From: Candidatus Bathyarchaeota archaeon | Lineage (GTDB): Archaea > Thermoproteota > Bathyarchaeia > TCS64 | Direction of reading: 5' to 3' | NCBI GenBank assembly: GCA_026014875.1 | Contig: JAOZHO010000049.1 | Span: 26,887 to 90,886, forward strand | DNA: 64,000 nt | Part shown: positions 25,197-32,874 of the stretch, one piece after another | How the letters are laid out: each line of letters starts with the position of its first letter | Numbering within the stretch: the first letter of the stretch is position 1 | Notes under the pieces: model-generated | Seen by the model: the letters and a program-made list of their open reading frames with translations, nothing else | Told to the model about the DNA's origin: nothing | Databases searched by the model: none | Position numbers and translations under genes: made by a program

Positions 25197-25291
25197 AATA
25201 CGGTAAAGATTTACATATAAACATTCCTATTTTTCAGAAAAAAAGGGTAAACATTTTCTGGAGCGCAGGAACAAGAACTAACTCCGATAAC

Positions 25292-25313
25292 CCGAGAACC
25301 TTGGTGCGATTGG
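25292..25313 (-). repeat. tRNA 3'-end fragment (T-loop plus CCA)
   Basis: The minus strand reads GGGTTCGAATCC, then AATCGCACCA: a T-loop sequence followed by an acceptor-like end with CCA. No T stem or 5' half can be paired. It shares GGTTC-x-AATCC and CGCACCA with the intact tRNA-Leu at 28163-28250. It sits just before the AbiE gene pair, and may be an old attachment-site remnant. Confidence 0.4.
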
Positions 25314-25503
25314 ATTCGAACCCTCGAGGCTCAAAGACACTAATTCTAGGTATTGAGAAGCCATTAGTAAGCCTGTCTGAAGCCTCGTGGTCGACCAAAC
25401 AACGATCCAATTATAGAAATGCTTTGAAATTATGGACAAAACATATTTTTATTTTGTCGATATTTACAAAATTTTTATATTCATCATTGTTTTAAATTAG
25501 GGT

Positions 25504-26727
25504 ATGAGAGAAGCGGAGGTCCAGAGATACGTCATAGAAAACCTAGAGGACGTGTTTCCGGGGATGAGCCTCATCGGCGTAGAAGAGCTTCTCCTTGAAC
25601 GCTATAGGGTTGACCTCCATCTCAGGGACACCGAAGGAATCGACGTCTTCGTCGAGATAACATCAGGGAAGATCAACCGGAGAAAGGCCGGTCAGATATT
25701 AAATTACTACTCCATCCTGGCAAACCTAGATCCCCCGTTAAAGAAATACCGGTTCATAGTACTCGGAGAGGACATCAGCGAAGACGCTGATGACATCCTG
25801 GATAGTTTCGGCGTAGAGGTAGCGCTGTTCAGGGACCTCTCCATTGATGAACAGAAGGTTAGTAGACACCTCTACAGCAAAAACTTGGAGAACGTCCTGA
25901 CCGCCACCGAGTCAGGGCTATTGTCATACATCAAGGCAAGAAGATGTGGTCTCGTAAACGTTCATGAAGCCCAAGAGTTCCTTAACATCGACGCTGGGTA
26001 CGCCAGCAAGATCATGGGAAGATTAGCGGAGAAAGGCTACCTGGAGAGGATCACTCGAGGAAGATACCTCTTCATTCCTCTGGAATACGGGTACGATGAG
26101 AGATACCCCCCCATGAACTCCCTGGTGGTGGGAAGCGTCCTCGCGGCACCGTACTATTACGGCTACCAGACGGCCAACAACCACTACGGATTCACCTCAC
26201 AGTTCTCTCCCAAGGCGTACATATGCACGGTGAAGCCCCGGAGGAGCTTCAGATGGAGAAACACCAGCTACAAGTTCGTGACGCTAGTCGATGACAAGTT
26301 CTTCGGCTTCACGAAGATCGAGGCAGACGGGTGTGAAGTCAACATAGCCGAGCCGGAGAAAACCGTACTGGACTCCCTGGACAAGCCTGGTTACTGCGGC
26401 GGGATACCCTTTGTGTCACATGTCCTTTCCAACGCCTTCAGCTCCGACATCGACCTGGACAAGCTGTTATCGTACTCGGTGAGGATGGGTTCAAACGCCG
26501 TCATTCATAGACTCGGCTACCTTGTTGAGCTGCTCTCAGAGCGGGGCTATGTCAGTGTCAGGAAGGATTTCCTAGATGCCCTAGCGGAGATAATACCCGA
26601 AGGCAATTCACACACATATCTCGGCCCCGTGGGGACCCATGGCCGCAAGGGGCCGGTTGAAGGCAGGTGGAAGATGATCGTGAACGTTGACGAGGCCACG
26701 GTGCTGAGCGAACTAGAGGTCAAGTGA
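25504..26727 (+). CDS. AbiEi-like antitoxin with N-terminal nuclease-like domain
   Basis: 407 residues, longer than usual AbiEi antitoxins. Residues 1-120 resemble a PD-(D/E)xK fold: RVDLHLRD, IDVFVEITSGKINRRKAGQI, then RFIVLGEDI; the usual E-x-K reads E-I-T, so activity is doubtful. Residues about 135-200 form a winged helix (YASKIMGRLAEKGYLERI, GRYLFIPL). The AbiEi domain follows (YYGYQTANNHYGFT, NIAEPEKTVLDSLDKP). The low-G+C leader has TTTTTATATTC about 30 bases before ATG 25504. It directly precedes the AbiEii-like toxin, so it is the repressor/antitoxin of a type IV-like TA pair. Confidence 0.8.
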   Translation: MREAEVQRYVIENLEDVFPGMSLIGVEELLLERYRVDLHLRDTEGIDVFVEITSGKINRRKAGQILNYYSILANLDPPLKKYRFIVLGEDISEDADDILDSFGVEVALFRDLSIDEQKVSRHLYSKNLENVLTATESGLLSYIKARRCGLVNVHEAQEFLNIDAGYASKIMGRLAEKGYLERITRGRYLFIPLEYGYDERYPPMNSLVVGSVLAAPYYYGYQTANNHYGFTSQFSPKAYICTVKPRRSFRWRNTSYKFVTLVDDKFFGFTKIEADGCEVNIAEPEKTVLDSLDKPGYCGGIPFVSHVLSNAFSSDIDLDKLLSYSVRMGSNAVIHRLGYLVELLSERGYVSVRKDFLDALAEIIPEGNSHTYLGPVGTHGRKGPVEGRWKMIVNVDEATVLSELEVK

Positions 26728-27632
26728 CTGGGATGATCGAGATAAGGTTTGTCGACCTCTACGCATCCGCCCGCGGAGTGGACAGAGACGTAGCCGAGAG
26801 AGACATCGTGCTTACATATGTCCTGAAAATGATGAAGGAGGACGGCGTAACAGGGAACCTGGCCTTCAAGGGAGGCACGTGCATCAGGAAGGCATACCTT
26901 GGACGGTTGGGCAGATTCTCCGAGGACCTTGACTTCACCCTGATAGGATACGATCTCGACGGATTCGAGAGGCGATTCACGTCATTCATTGAGGCGGCCC
27001 GGGGCTACGGGTTCACACTGTCATTTGACAACGTCAGAAAGAAATGGGGCGTCTCCTTCGCCTGCGACGTCCACTACAGCCATGGGTGGAACAGCGGAAT
27101 CTTCAAATTCGAGGTGAGCCTGAGGGAGGACCCCGTGCTGCAGGTCTTGGATCGACTCATCCAGGACGAGCTATACTTCAAGTATGTCGAGTTTGATCCC
27201 TTCGAGGTTCCCTGCATGCAGCTGGAGGAGGTTCTGTCGGAAAAGATCAGGGCCACCTACCAGAGAGCAACCGCAAGGGACGTATACGACCTGTACCAGT
27301 TTGGAAGTCGCCCCTACGACAGAGACTTGGTGAAGCGGCTCGCCGTCATCAAGTTCTGGAACGACAGAACAGACTACGATCCTGAGGCGATGCTGTCCAG
27401 GGTCATAACCATGAAGATAGACTTCAGCGACGTCGAGTATCTACTGAAGAACCAGGATCACCCCAAGGAGGAAGAGATCAAGGAGAGCATCATCGACAAC
27501 TACGATTTCTTGAGAGACCTGGACGACGATCTGATGAGGGTTCTGAGGGACACAAGGAAGCACAGAGAGACCGCCCTAGTGAAAAAGATCTGTGACGAAC
27601 TAAGGTTGAAGGGCGACTCCATCAATCCTTAG
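26724..27632 (+). CDS. AbiEii/AbiGii-type nucleotidyltransferase toxin
   Basis: About 300 residues. The family signature is clear: LAFKGGTCIRKAYLGRLGR, then FSEDLDFTLIG, the GS/GG-x-D-x-D nucleotidyltransferase core. A later EEVLSEKIRATYQRATARD block carries the conserved Lys/Arg segment. GTG 26724 overlaps the AbiEi stop by four bases; ATG 26733 is an alternative. Family toxins transfer nucleotides to RNA or tRNA and cause bacteriostasis in phage defence. Base composition is lower in G+C than the flanks, in keeping with transfer. Confidence 0.88.
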   Translation: MTGMIEIRFVDLYASARGVDRDVAERDIVLTYVLKMMKEDGVTGNLAFKGGTCIRKAYLGRLGRFSEDLDFTLIGYDLDGFERRFTSFIEAARGYGFTLSFDNVRKKWGVSFACDVHYSHGWNSGIFKFEVSLREDPVLQVLDRLIQDELYFKYVEFDPFEVPCMQLEEVLSEKIRATYQRATARDVYDLYQFGSRPYDRDLVKRLAVIKFWNDRTDYDPEAMLSRVITMKIDFSDVEYLLKNQDHPKEEEIKESIIDNYDFLRDLDDDLMRVLRDTRKHRETALVKKICDELRLKGDSINP

Positions 27633-27759
27633 GGAAACAACCGAACAACACAGCAGTGAATGTCGGTGACCCTACAAACTTGGGCAGCACCTTGACAGAT
27701 CAACAAACGGAGGAGCCGTCGGAAAGAGATAAAACACCCACCCGGAATCTCTAACTGAA

Positions 27760-28026
27760 GTGTCCCTCGAAAAAATACACCTCGAAATACTGCAGCTGCT
27801 AATGGACAACACACCCCAAGACCTCTCCGAAACAGGCGACATCTCACGCAAAATACTGTTCAAATCAGTGAACTACAAGCCAAGACAGATCGAGAAAGCA
27901 TGCACCGAACTCGAAACCAGGGGACTCGTCCGACTCCACGCCGGATTCTACAAAAACAACTGGACAACTATCTCCATCACAGACCAAGGAATAGACACCA
28001 TGCAACCAGACGACGACTGGGACTAA
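27760..28026 (+). CDS. Small winged-helix DNA-binding protein
   Basis: 88 residues from GTG 27760: helices IHLEILQLLMDNTPQDL, SVNYKPRQIEKACTELETRG, then a wing (LVRLHAGFYKNNWTTISITD). This is a winged-helix layout as in archaeal transcription factors. The codons are unusually A/C-rich, unlike the flanking genes. It lies between the AbiE pair and tRNA-Leu, inside the presumed island, and may regulate the element. Confidence 0.65.
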   Translation: MSLEKIHLEILQLLMDNTPQDLSETGDISRKILFKSVNYKPRQIEKACTELETRGLVRLHAGFYKNNWTTISITDQGIDTMQPDDDWD

Positions 28027-28162
28027 CCCACCTGGTATAACCTGCCAAGATACGGAAACACCGATTCAACAAACCAGTGAACCCAACCAGACAAACCAAG
28101 CAAGCTTCAAACGATCAAAGAAACCCCCCCGAAAAACCGCTATAAACGGTAGCCATTATAAC

Positions 28163-28250
28163 TGGTGCGGAGGGTGGGATTTGAACCCACGAATTCCTAA
28201 GAAATAGGAACCTCAATCCTACGCCTTTGACCTGGCTTGGCGACCTCCGC
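28163..28250 (-). tRNA. tRNA-Leu (anticodon GAG), CCA encoded
   Basis: Acceptor GCGGAGG (ending 28250) pairs with CCTCCGC. D arm GCC...GGC, anticodon stem TAGGA/TCCTA around TTGAGGT (GAG), long class II variable arm, and T arm GTGGG-TTCAAAT-CCCAC are all present. The discriminator is A, followed by an encoded CCA (28163-28165). There is no intron. Its 3' end faces the accessory region and the similar fragment at 22507-22577. Confidence 0.95.
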
Positions 28251-28301
28251 CCAACACCATAACCCACAAAACTATCTTAAAAATCCCACCATAACCAGGA
28301 G

Positions 28302-28373
28302 GGCCGCTACGGGGAATCGAACCCCGGCCAAAGGATCCACAACCCTGTATGCTACCATTACACCACAGCGGCC
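28302..28373 (-). tRNA. tRNA-His (anticodon GTG)
   Basis: G-1 is encoded (28373), then acceptor GCCGCTG pairs with TAGCGGC, with discriminator C73 (28302): the G-1:C73 pair is the histidine identity element. The anticodon loop TTGTGGA carries GTG. T arm is CGGGG-TTCGATT-CCCCG. CCA is not encoded. It lies 51 bases upstream of tRNA-Leu on the same strand and is probably transcribed with it. Confidence 0.95.
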
Positions 28374-28504
28374 ACGCAGAGAAACATAGGCAAACCCTCC
28401 CGTAAAAAGGATTTCGCGCACACCCCCCCCCACTCACATGATGCGAGTACTCGATGCGAGCAGCCTTCTTAAGCCCACAAGTTCGAAGACTGCAATAGAA
28501 CGCC

Positions 28505-29896
28505 ATGGTGGACGAGACAACCCACGAGATGCAACGGGGAACCATGAATCTCATGACAGGGATGACTGGATTCTCCATCGTTTGGGTCGGCCAATTCGTC
28601 TCCATGCTGGGTACAAGCATGACCAACTTCGCCCTCACCATCTGGGCATGGGAACTCACCGGCGAGGCCACCGCCCTCGCCCTGGTCGGATTCTTCTTCA
28701 TAGCCCCCTACATCTTGGTGAGCCCCGTCGCCGGGGCATTAGTGGACAGGTCCAACCGGAAACTCGTGATGATGCTCAGCGACCTCGGGGCCGGGGTCTC
28801 CACCATAGCGATATTCTTGCTCCTCTCCACGGGACGGCTTGAGATATGGCACCTATTCGTCACCTCCGCCTTCGCTGGAGCCTTCGGCGCATTCCAGTTC
28901 CCCGCCTACTCCGCCGCAGTCACACTCATGATCGACAAGGAGCATTACACAAGGGCCAACGGTATGCGCTCCCTCGCCGGCAGCGCATCCGGGATATTCG
29001 CCCCCGTGGCCGCAGGGATACTCCTCCCGATAATGGGCCTCGAAGGCATCCTCATCTTTGACATCGCGAGCTTTATCGTCGCCATCGCCGCCCTCCTCAT
29101 AGTTCACATTCCCCAGCCCCCCCTCACCGTGGAGGCTGAAAAAGAGAAAAGAAGCCTCCTCCAGGACTCCCTCTATGGCTTCCGCTACATATGGGCCCGC
29201 AAGAGCCTCCTGGGCCTCCAGCTCATCTTCTTCGTCGTGAACTTTACTGCGAGCATTAGCTTCGCGCTCCTACCCCCCATGATCCTCTCCCGAACCGGGA
29301 ACGACTCCCTAATACTCGGGAGCGTACAATCCGCCTTCGGGATCGGCGGCATCTTGGGAGGCCTCCTGGTGAGTACCTGGGGCGGCCCGAAGCGAAGGAT
29401 CAATGGTCTCCTCCTAGGCCTCGCCTCCACGGGCATCCTCGGCACAACCATGATGGGCATCGGCAGAGGCCCCCTGGTCTGGACCGCCGCAGCCTTCATC
29501 TTCATGTTCGTCAACCCCATAACCAACGGCTCCAGCCAATCCATATGGCAGTCCAAAGTCCCCCCGGAGCTCCAAGGCCGCGTCTTCTCCACGCGTGCCC
29601 TGATTGCCCAAGCCTCCCAGCCCATCGCGATGTTCATCGCCGGACCCCTTGCGGACCGAATCATGGAGCCCGCCATGGCAACCGGGGGATGGCTCGCCCC
29701 CGTCTTCGGATGGCTCGTGGGCACCGGCCCCGGAACAGGCATCGCCCTCATCTTCGTCTTCGCGGGGCTCCTGAGCACCACCACGAGTCTCGGGGGATAT
29801 CTTTTCGACGCCGTCAGAAACGTCGAGGACATTATCCCTGACCACGACGCCAGCTCACCAGTTGAAGCAGAGGATACGCCTGTTCCCGAGGAATAG
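28505..29896 (+). CDS. MFS transporter (DHA3-like drug exporter)
   Basis: 463 residues with about 12 membrane helices. Seen: GQFVSMLGTSMTNFALTIWA in TM1, and motif A-like PVAGALVDRSNRKLVMM after TM2, typical of the DHA3/enterobactin-exporter group (Pfam MFS_3). The start is ATG 28505; ATG 28544 (MNLMTG) is also possible. TTCTTAAGC about 30-35 bases upstream is TATA-like. It is followed by the PE-rich winged-helix regulator, which may control it. It probably exports a hydrophobic compound. Confidence 0.88.
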   Translation: MVDETTHEMQRGTMNLMTGMTGFSIVWVGQFVSMLGTSMTNFALTIWAWELTGEATALALVGFFFIAPYILVSPVAGALVDRSNRKLVMMLSDLGAGVSTIAIFLLLSTGRLEIWHLFVTSAFAGAFGAFQFPAYSAAVTLMIDKEHYTRANGMRSLAGSASGIFAPVAAGILLPIMGLEGILIFDIASFIVAIAALLIVHIPQPPLTVEAEKEKRSLLQDSLYGFRYIWARKSLLGLQLIFFVVNFTASISFALLPPMILSRTGNDSLILGSVQSAFGIGGILGGLLVSTWGGPKRRINGLLLGLASTGILGTTMMGIGRGPLVWTAAAFIFMFVNPITNGSSQSIWQSKVPPELQGRVFSTRALIAQASQPIAMFIAGPLADRIMEPAMATGGWLAPVFGWLVGTGPGTGIALIFVFAGLLSTTTSLGGYLFDAVRNVEDIIPDHDASSPVEAEDTPVPEE

Positions 29897-29948
29897 GACT
29901 ACACTTTAGACAGGGATTCCCTCCGATTCTAGGATCGGCATACTTATA

Positions 29949-30005
29949 TTCTAATATCATAGAACTCTATTCTAGAATAATCGAATATAATTCGTCTATT
30001 ATAGA
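29949..30005. promoter_or_regulatory. Cluster of four AT-rich palindromes (operator array)
   Basis: Four perfect dyads in 57 bases: TTCTA-N6-TAGAA (29949-29964), TATTCTAGAATA (29968-29979), GAAT-ATA-ATTC (29983-29993) and TCTAT-T-ATAGA (29995-30005). They lie 20-77 bases before the winged-helix gene at 30026 and overlap where its promoter must be. The shared TTCTA/TAGAA half-site suggests repeated binding of one dimeric regulator, most simply the downstream gene product. Confidence 0.6.
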
Positions 30006-30025
30006 AGAAAACATGTGAGATAGAG

Positions 30026-30739
30026 ATGTATAGGAATAAAGACGACAGAGACGAGATCTCCAAACTCAGGGAGGAACTCGAGGAGCTGAAAAGGAACATA
30101 AAGGACCTCGCAAGCATCCGAACAACAACTTCCGAAATACTCGAGGAACCCGTGAAGCTGGAAGAGCCTCTGGAACTCAAGGAGCCGGAGATACTTGAGG
30201 AGGCTGAACTCCGCGAGCCAGTTGAGCCACTGGAGGACCCTGAGGAGCCTGAGCCTCCGGAGGAACCGGACGAAGCCCGGGCCGGGCGGAGGAGCCGCCG
30301 GAGGCGGGACTGGGACGAATGGGGGGAGAGCTTCGGCGATTACATCGGGAGCTTCGTCGAGGACGTCATGGAGGGTGTGGCTGCAGAGATCGAGACCAGC
30401 TTCCGCTTCCATCCTCGAGACCGAGTCGAGAAAACCTGGAAGTACAGGAAGCCCAGGAGCGTGGACGTGAAAAGGGCGGCATCGGTGATGAGCGCCCTCG
30501 GGAACGAGAACAGGCTCAAAATTCTCGACACCCTCAGCTACGGAGGCCTCTACGCAGGAGACCTTCAGGAGGCCCTCGAGGACATCGGGGCGAGCACCCT
30601 CTCGAGCCACCTCGCCGTCCTCGAGGAATCCGGCCTCGTCACCCAGGAGAGGAGGAGGGGGCGCTACCTCATAACGGTCCCCGGACGCCTCGCGGTGAAC
30701 ATGGCCTACGAGATCTCGAAACGCAGCGACAGGGCCTAG
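30026..30739 (+). CDS. ArsR-like winged-helix regulator with Glu/Pro-rich N-terminal extension
   Basis: 237 residues. Residues 1-30 form a charged coil (ISKLREELEELKRNIKDL). Residues 40-85 are Glu/Pro repeats (EPVKLEEPLELKEPEILEE and similar). A basic RRSRRRRD patch follows. Residues about 150-237 form an ArsR-type winged helix: MSALGNENRLKILDTLSYGG, STLSSHLAVLEESGLV, RRGRYLITVPG. The palindrome array directly upstream suggests autoregulation. Its neighbours on both sides are MFS exporters, so it may sense an exported compound. Confidence 0.8.
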   Translation: MYRNKDDRDEISKLREELEELKRNIKDLASIRTTTSEILEEPVKLEEPLELKEPEILEEAELREPVEPLEDPEEPEPPEEPDEARAGRRSRRRRDWDEWGESFGDYIGSFVEDVMEGVAAEIETSFRFHPRDRVEKTWKYRKPRSVDVKRAASVMSALGNENRLKILDTLSYGGLYAGDLQEALEDIGASTLSSHLAVLEESGLVTQERRRGRYLITVPGRLAVNMAYEISKRSDRA

Positions 30740-30765
30740 AAGACCCGGGAGGTCGGTGAACGCCC

Positions 30766-31020
30766 ATGGAGAGGAGGACCCGCTACGACATCTACAGGGA
30801 CACCCTGGAGTCGATCCGCAGGACGGGCCTGAGCGGGATAACCCGTATCTCCTACGGGGCGAACCTCCCGGTGGATCGGGCCAGAGACGTTCTCACGTAC
30901 CTCTCCGAGCGGAACCTGGTGAAGGAGGAACTCAACGGCCAGAGGAAGGCGTACCGGATGACCCCGAGGGGCGGCGAGTTCCTCCAAGCCCTCCAGACGG
31001 TGGACATGTACCTTTGCTGA
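30766..31020 (+). CDS. Archaeal winged-helix protein (HTH_45-like)
   Basis: 84 residues: RYDIYRDTLESIRRTG, TRISYGANLPVDRARDVLTY, then YLSERNLVKEELNG and a wing AYRMTPRGGEFLQAL. This matches the short archaeal regulator family HTH_45 (PF14947). ATG 30766 has GGGAGGT about 12 bases upstream. It lies 26 bases after the ArsR-like gene and is probably in the same operon, just before the second MFS gene. Confidence 0.82.
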   Translation: MERRTRYDIYRDTLESIRRTGLSGITRISYGANLPVDRARDVLTYLSERNLVKEELNGQRKAYRMTPRGGEFLQALQTVDMYLC

Positions 31021-31096
31021 GTCTCGGGATGGAGTTGCTCAATGATGAGATACTTTGGTGGTTTTTCATCACGTTTATCTCACTGACAGGTCCTCA

Positions 31097-32428
31097 ATGG
31101 CAAAGGAAAACGGGGGTTCGGATGAGATGACGGAAGAGACACCACAGGCTGAGGAACGGAAACCCGGCCTGCTCTCCAAGGTGAGATCCGAGTTCTCCTT
31201 CATCAGGGGCAACTTCCTCGTACTGGCCCTGAGCTGGCTCGTCATGGACCTCGCCAGCGAGATGCCCTCCACATACTACGGTCTTTACGTCGTGGCCCTC
31301 GGAGGCTCAGCCTCCATCATCGGCCTCATCGGCTCCGTCTCCATGTTCTTCCAGGCCCTGGTCCAGATCCCCGGAGGCTATCTCGCCGACAAGTATGGCA
31401 GGCGATGGCTCATCTCCACGATGACCTTCGGGATCGCCCTCAGCCAGGTCTTCTACGCCTTCGCGCCCAGCTGGCAGTGGCTCATGGTGGGGGCTGTTGT
31501 TCAGAGCGTCTGCTTCATCTACCGGCCGGCCCTCCAAGCCATCATCGCTGACTCTCTTCCCGCTGATAGGAGGGGCATGGGGTTCTCCATCATCACCCTC
31601 ATCAACAGCGTCTCCACGACCCCGAGCCCCCTCATCGCCGGATGGCTGTTCCAGGCGTACGGTCTCGTCCCCAGCGTCAGGATGGGCTACACATTCGTCT
31701 TGATCGCCTTCCTCATCGCCGGGGTCATAAGGCTGAGGCTCAAGGAGACCGTGGTGGATCCCCCGAAGATAGACTTCGGGGAGATGGCAGGCTCTATCCC
31801 GGAGGCTATCAGGGAGAGCATCGCCGTCTGGGGGAAGGTGCCGAGATCGGCCTTCGCCCTGTTCACCACCGACGTCCTCCTGATGGGTTCCATCTCCATC
31901 TTCATGCCCATCATGGTTCTGTACATCGTGGAGGACCTCGGGATACCCGAGATGAGCTGGGCCATCATCCTCACCAGCCTCTTCGTTTCCATGATCGTCC
32001 TCTCCATCCCCTGCGGGAAGATCATCGACAAATACGGCAAGAAACGGCCCCTCATCGCTGCTTACATCATCTGGATCGCGACCATCCCCCTTTTCGTCTA
32101 CGGCGACTTTTACCGGCTCCTCCTCGCGATGATCCTGGTGGGTTTGATGCAGGTGGTCCTCATGTCCGCCTCCGCGGCACTCCGGGCGGACTTGGTACCC
32201 TCGGAGCACCGGGGGAAGGTCTCGGGTTCCAGCAACTTCTTCACGCTCATCGCCGCAGCGATCGGGAACCTCCTGGGAGGCTACATCTACGACAATGTCT
32301 CCCACACCCTTCCCTGGTGGCTCCAGATCGTCTTCGTGACCCCATGCATCATCATAATCTTCTTCTTCGTCAAGGAGCCCAAGGCAGAGCCCACCCAGGC
32401 TGAGGATTCCCCCGCCTCAGAGATTTGA
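31097..32428 (+). CDS. MFS transporter
   Basis: About 443 residues and 12 predicted helices. A charged N-terminal tail of about 35 residues is followed by LVLALSWLVMDLASEMPSTY. Motif A is seen in GGYLADKYGRRWLIS and repeated as CGKIIDKYGKKRPLIA in the second half. ATG 31097 is chosen because GTTTATCTC lies about 25-30 bases before it. The sequence is not close to the first MFS protein at 28505, so the two are not a recent duplication. The substrate is unknown. Confidence 0.88.
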   Translation: MAKENGGSDEMTEETPQAEERKPGLLSKVRSEFSFIRGNFLVLALSWLVMDLASEMPSTYYGLYVVALGGSASIIGLIGSVSMFFQALVQIPGGYLADKYGRRWLISTMTFGIALSQVFYAFAPSWQWLMVGAVVQSVCFIYRPALQAIIADSLPADRRGMGFSIITLINSVSTTPSPLIAGWLFQAYGLVPSVRMGYTFVLIAFLIAGVIRLRLKETVVDPPKIDFGEMAGSIPEAIRESIAVWGKVPRSAFALFTTDVLLMGSISIFMPIMVLYIVEDLGIPEMSWAIILTSLFVSMIVLSIPCGKIIDKYGKKRPLIAAYIIWIATIPLFVYGDFYRLLLAMILVGLMQVVLMSASAALRADLVPSEHRGKVSGSSNFFTLIAAAIGNLLGGYIYDNVSHTLPWWLQIVFVTPCIIIIFFFVKEPKAEPTQAEDSPASEI

Positions 32429-32470
32429 CTGTTGGTCTAGTGCTCCCACACACGCTCTCTTTTCTATCCA

Positions 32471-32701
32471 TTGGATACCGAGCTTACCGTGAGCGGGATG
32501 AGCAGGAACGAGGCAGGGAGCCAATCCCCCGCGACGGAGATACCAGCCTGGACGAGAGACAACCTGGTGCTGAAACTCCTCGACGACAACGGCCTCAAAC
32601 TCGAGATCATGTACGACCAGAAATACCTGAACGGCCTGCACGCCAAGCCCCTCATACTTATCAGGGGAAAAGGGCAAGTCAAACAGCCTCAAAAAGGATG
32701 A
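32471..32701 (+). CDS. Hypothetical small protein
   Basis: I do not recognise it. TTG 32471 or ATG 32498 starts a frame whose C-terminal half looks structured: NLVLKLLDDNGLKLEIMYDQ, then KPLILIRGKG. CTCTTTTCTATCC just before could act as promoter. An antisense ORF of similar length (32417-32692) has less protein-like composition. After its stop come G/C-rich pairing segments (32729-32745) followed by TTTT, possibly a terminator. Confidence 0.45.
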   Translation: MDTELTVSGMSRNEAGSQSPATEIPAWTRDNLVLKLLDDNGLKLEIMYDQKYLNGLHAKPLILIRGKGQVKQPQKG

Positions 32702-32822
32702 TTTCGCCCTCTTGCATTCTTTGGCTCGCTGGGGGGAGCCCCCGGGGAGTTTTAACTATCTAATGGGCCTCCCTTCTGGAGGCGCTCGTAAAGATTAATC
32801 GAGATGCGGCCATCGGAAATCG

Positions 32823-32853
32823 GTGTCTACAGAGCCGAAGCATTGATAGACAC
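32823..32853. repeat. Perfect 7-bp inverted repeat before nuclease-like gene
   Basis: GTGTCTA (32823-32829) pairs with TAGACAC (32847-32853) around 17 bases, ending 21 bases before ATG 32875. Another perfect hairpin, GCCTCC-N5-GGAGGC, lies at 32767-32783. Together they form a structured leader or operator region. Confidence 0.4.
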
Positions 32854-32874
32854 TGCCACAGGAGATGGCTAGTG

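Noticed and set aside
28302..28373. tRNA-His seemed to lack the G-1 base
   Set aside because: Shifting the acceptor by one base (GCCGCTG with TAGCGGC) restores seven pairs and shows that G-1 and C73 are both encoded.
31307..32305. 332-codon minus-strand ORF antisense to the second MFS gene
   Set aside because: Asp/Glu/His-rich shadow of membrane-helix codons; no domain.
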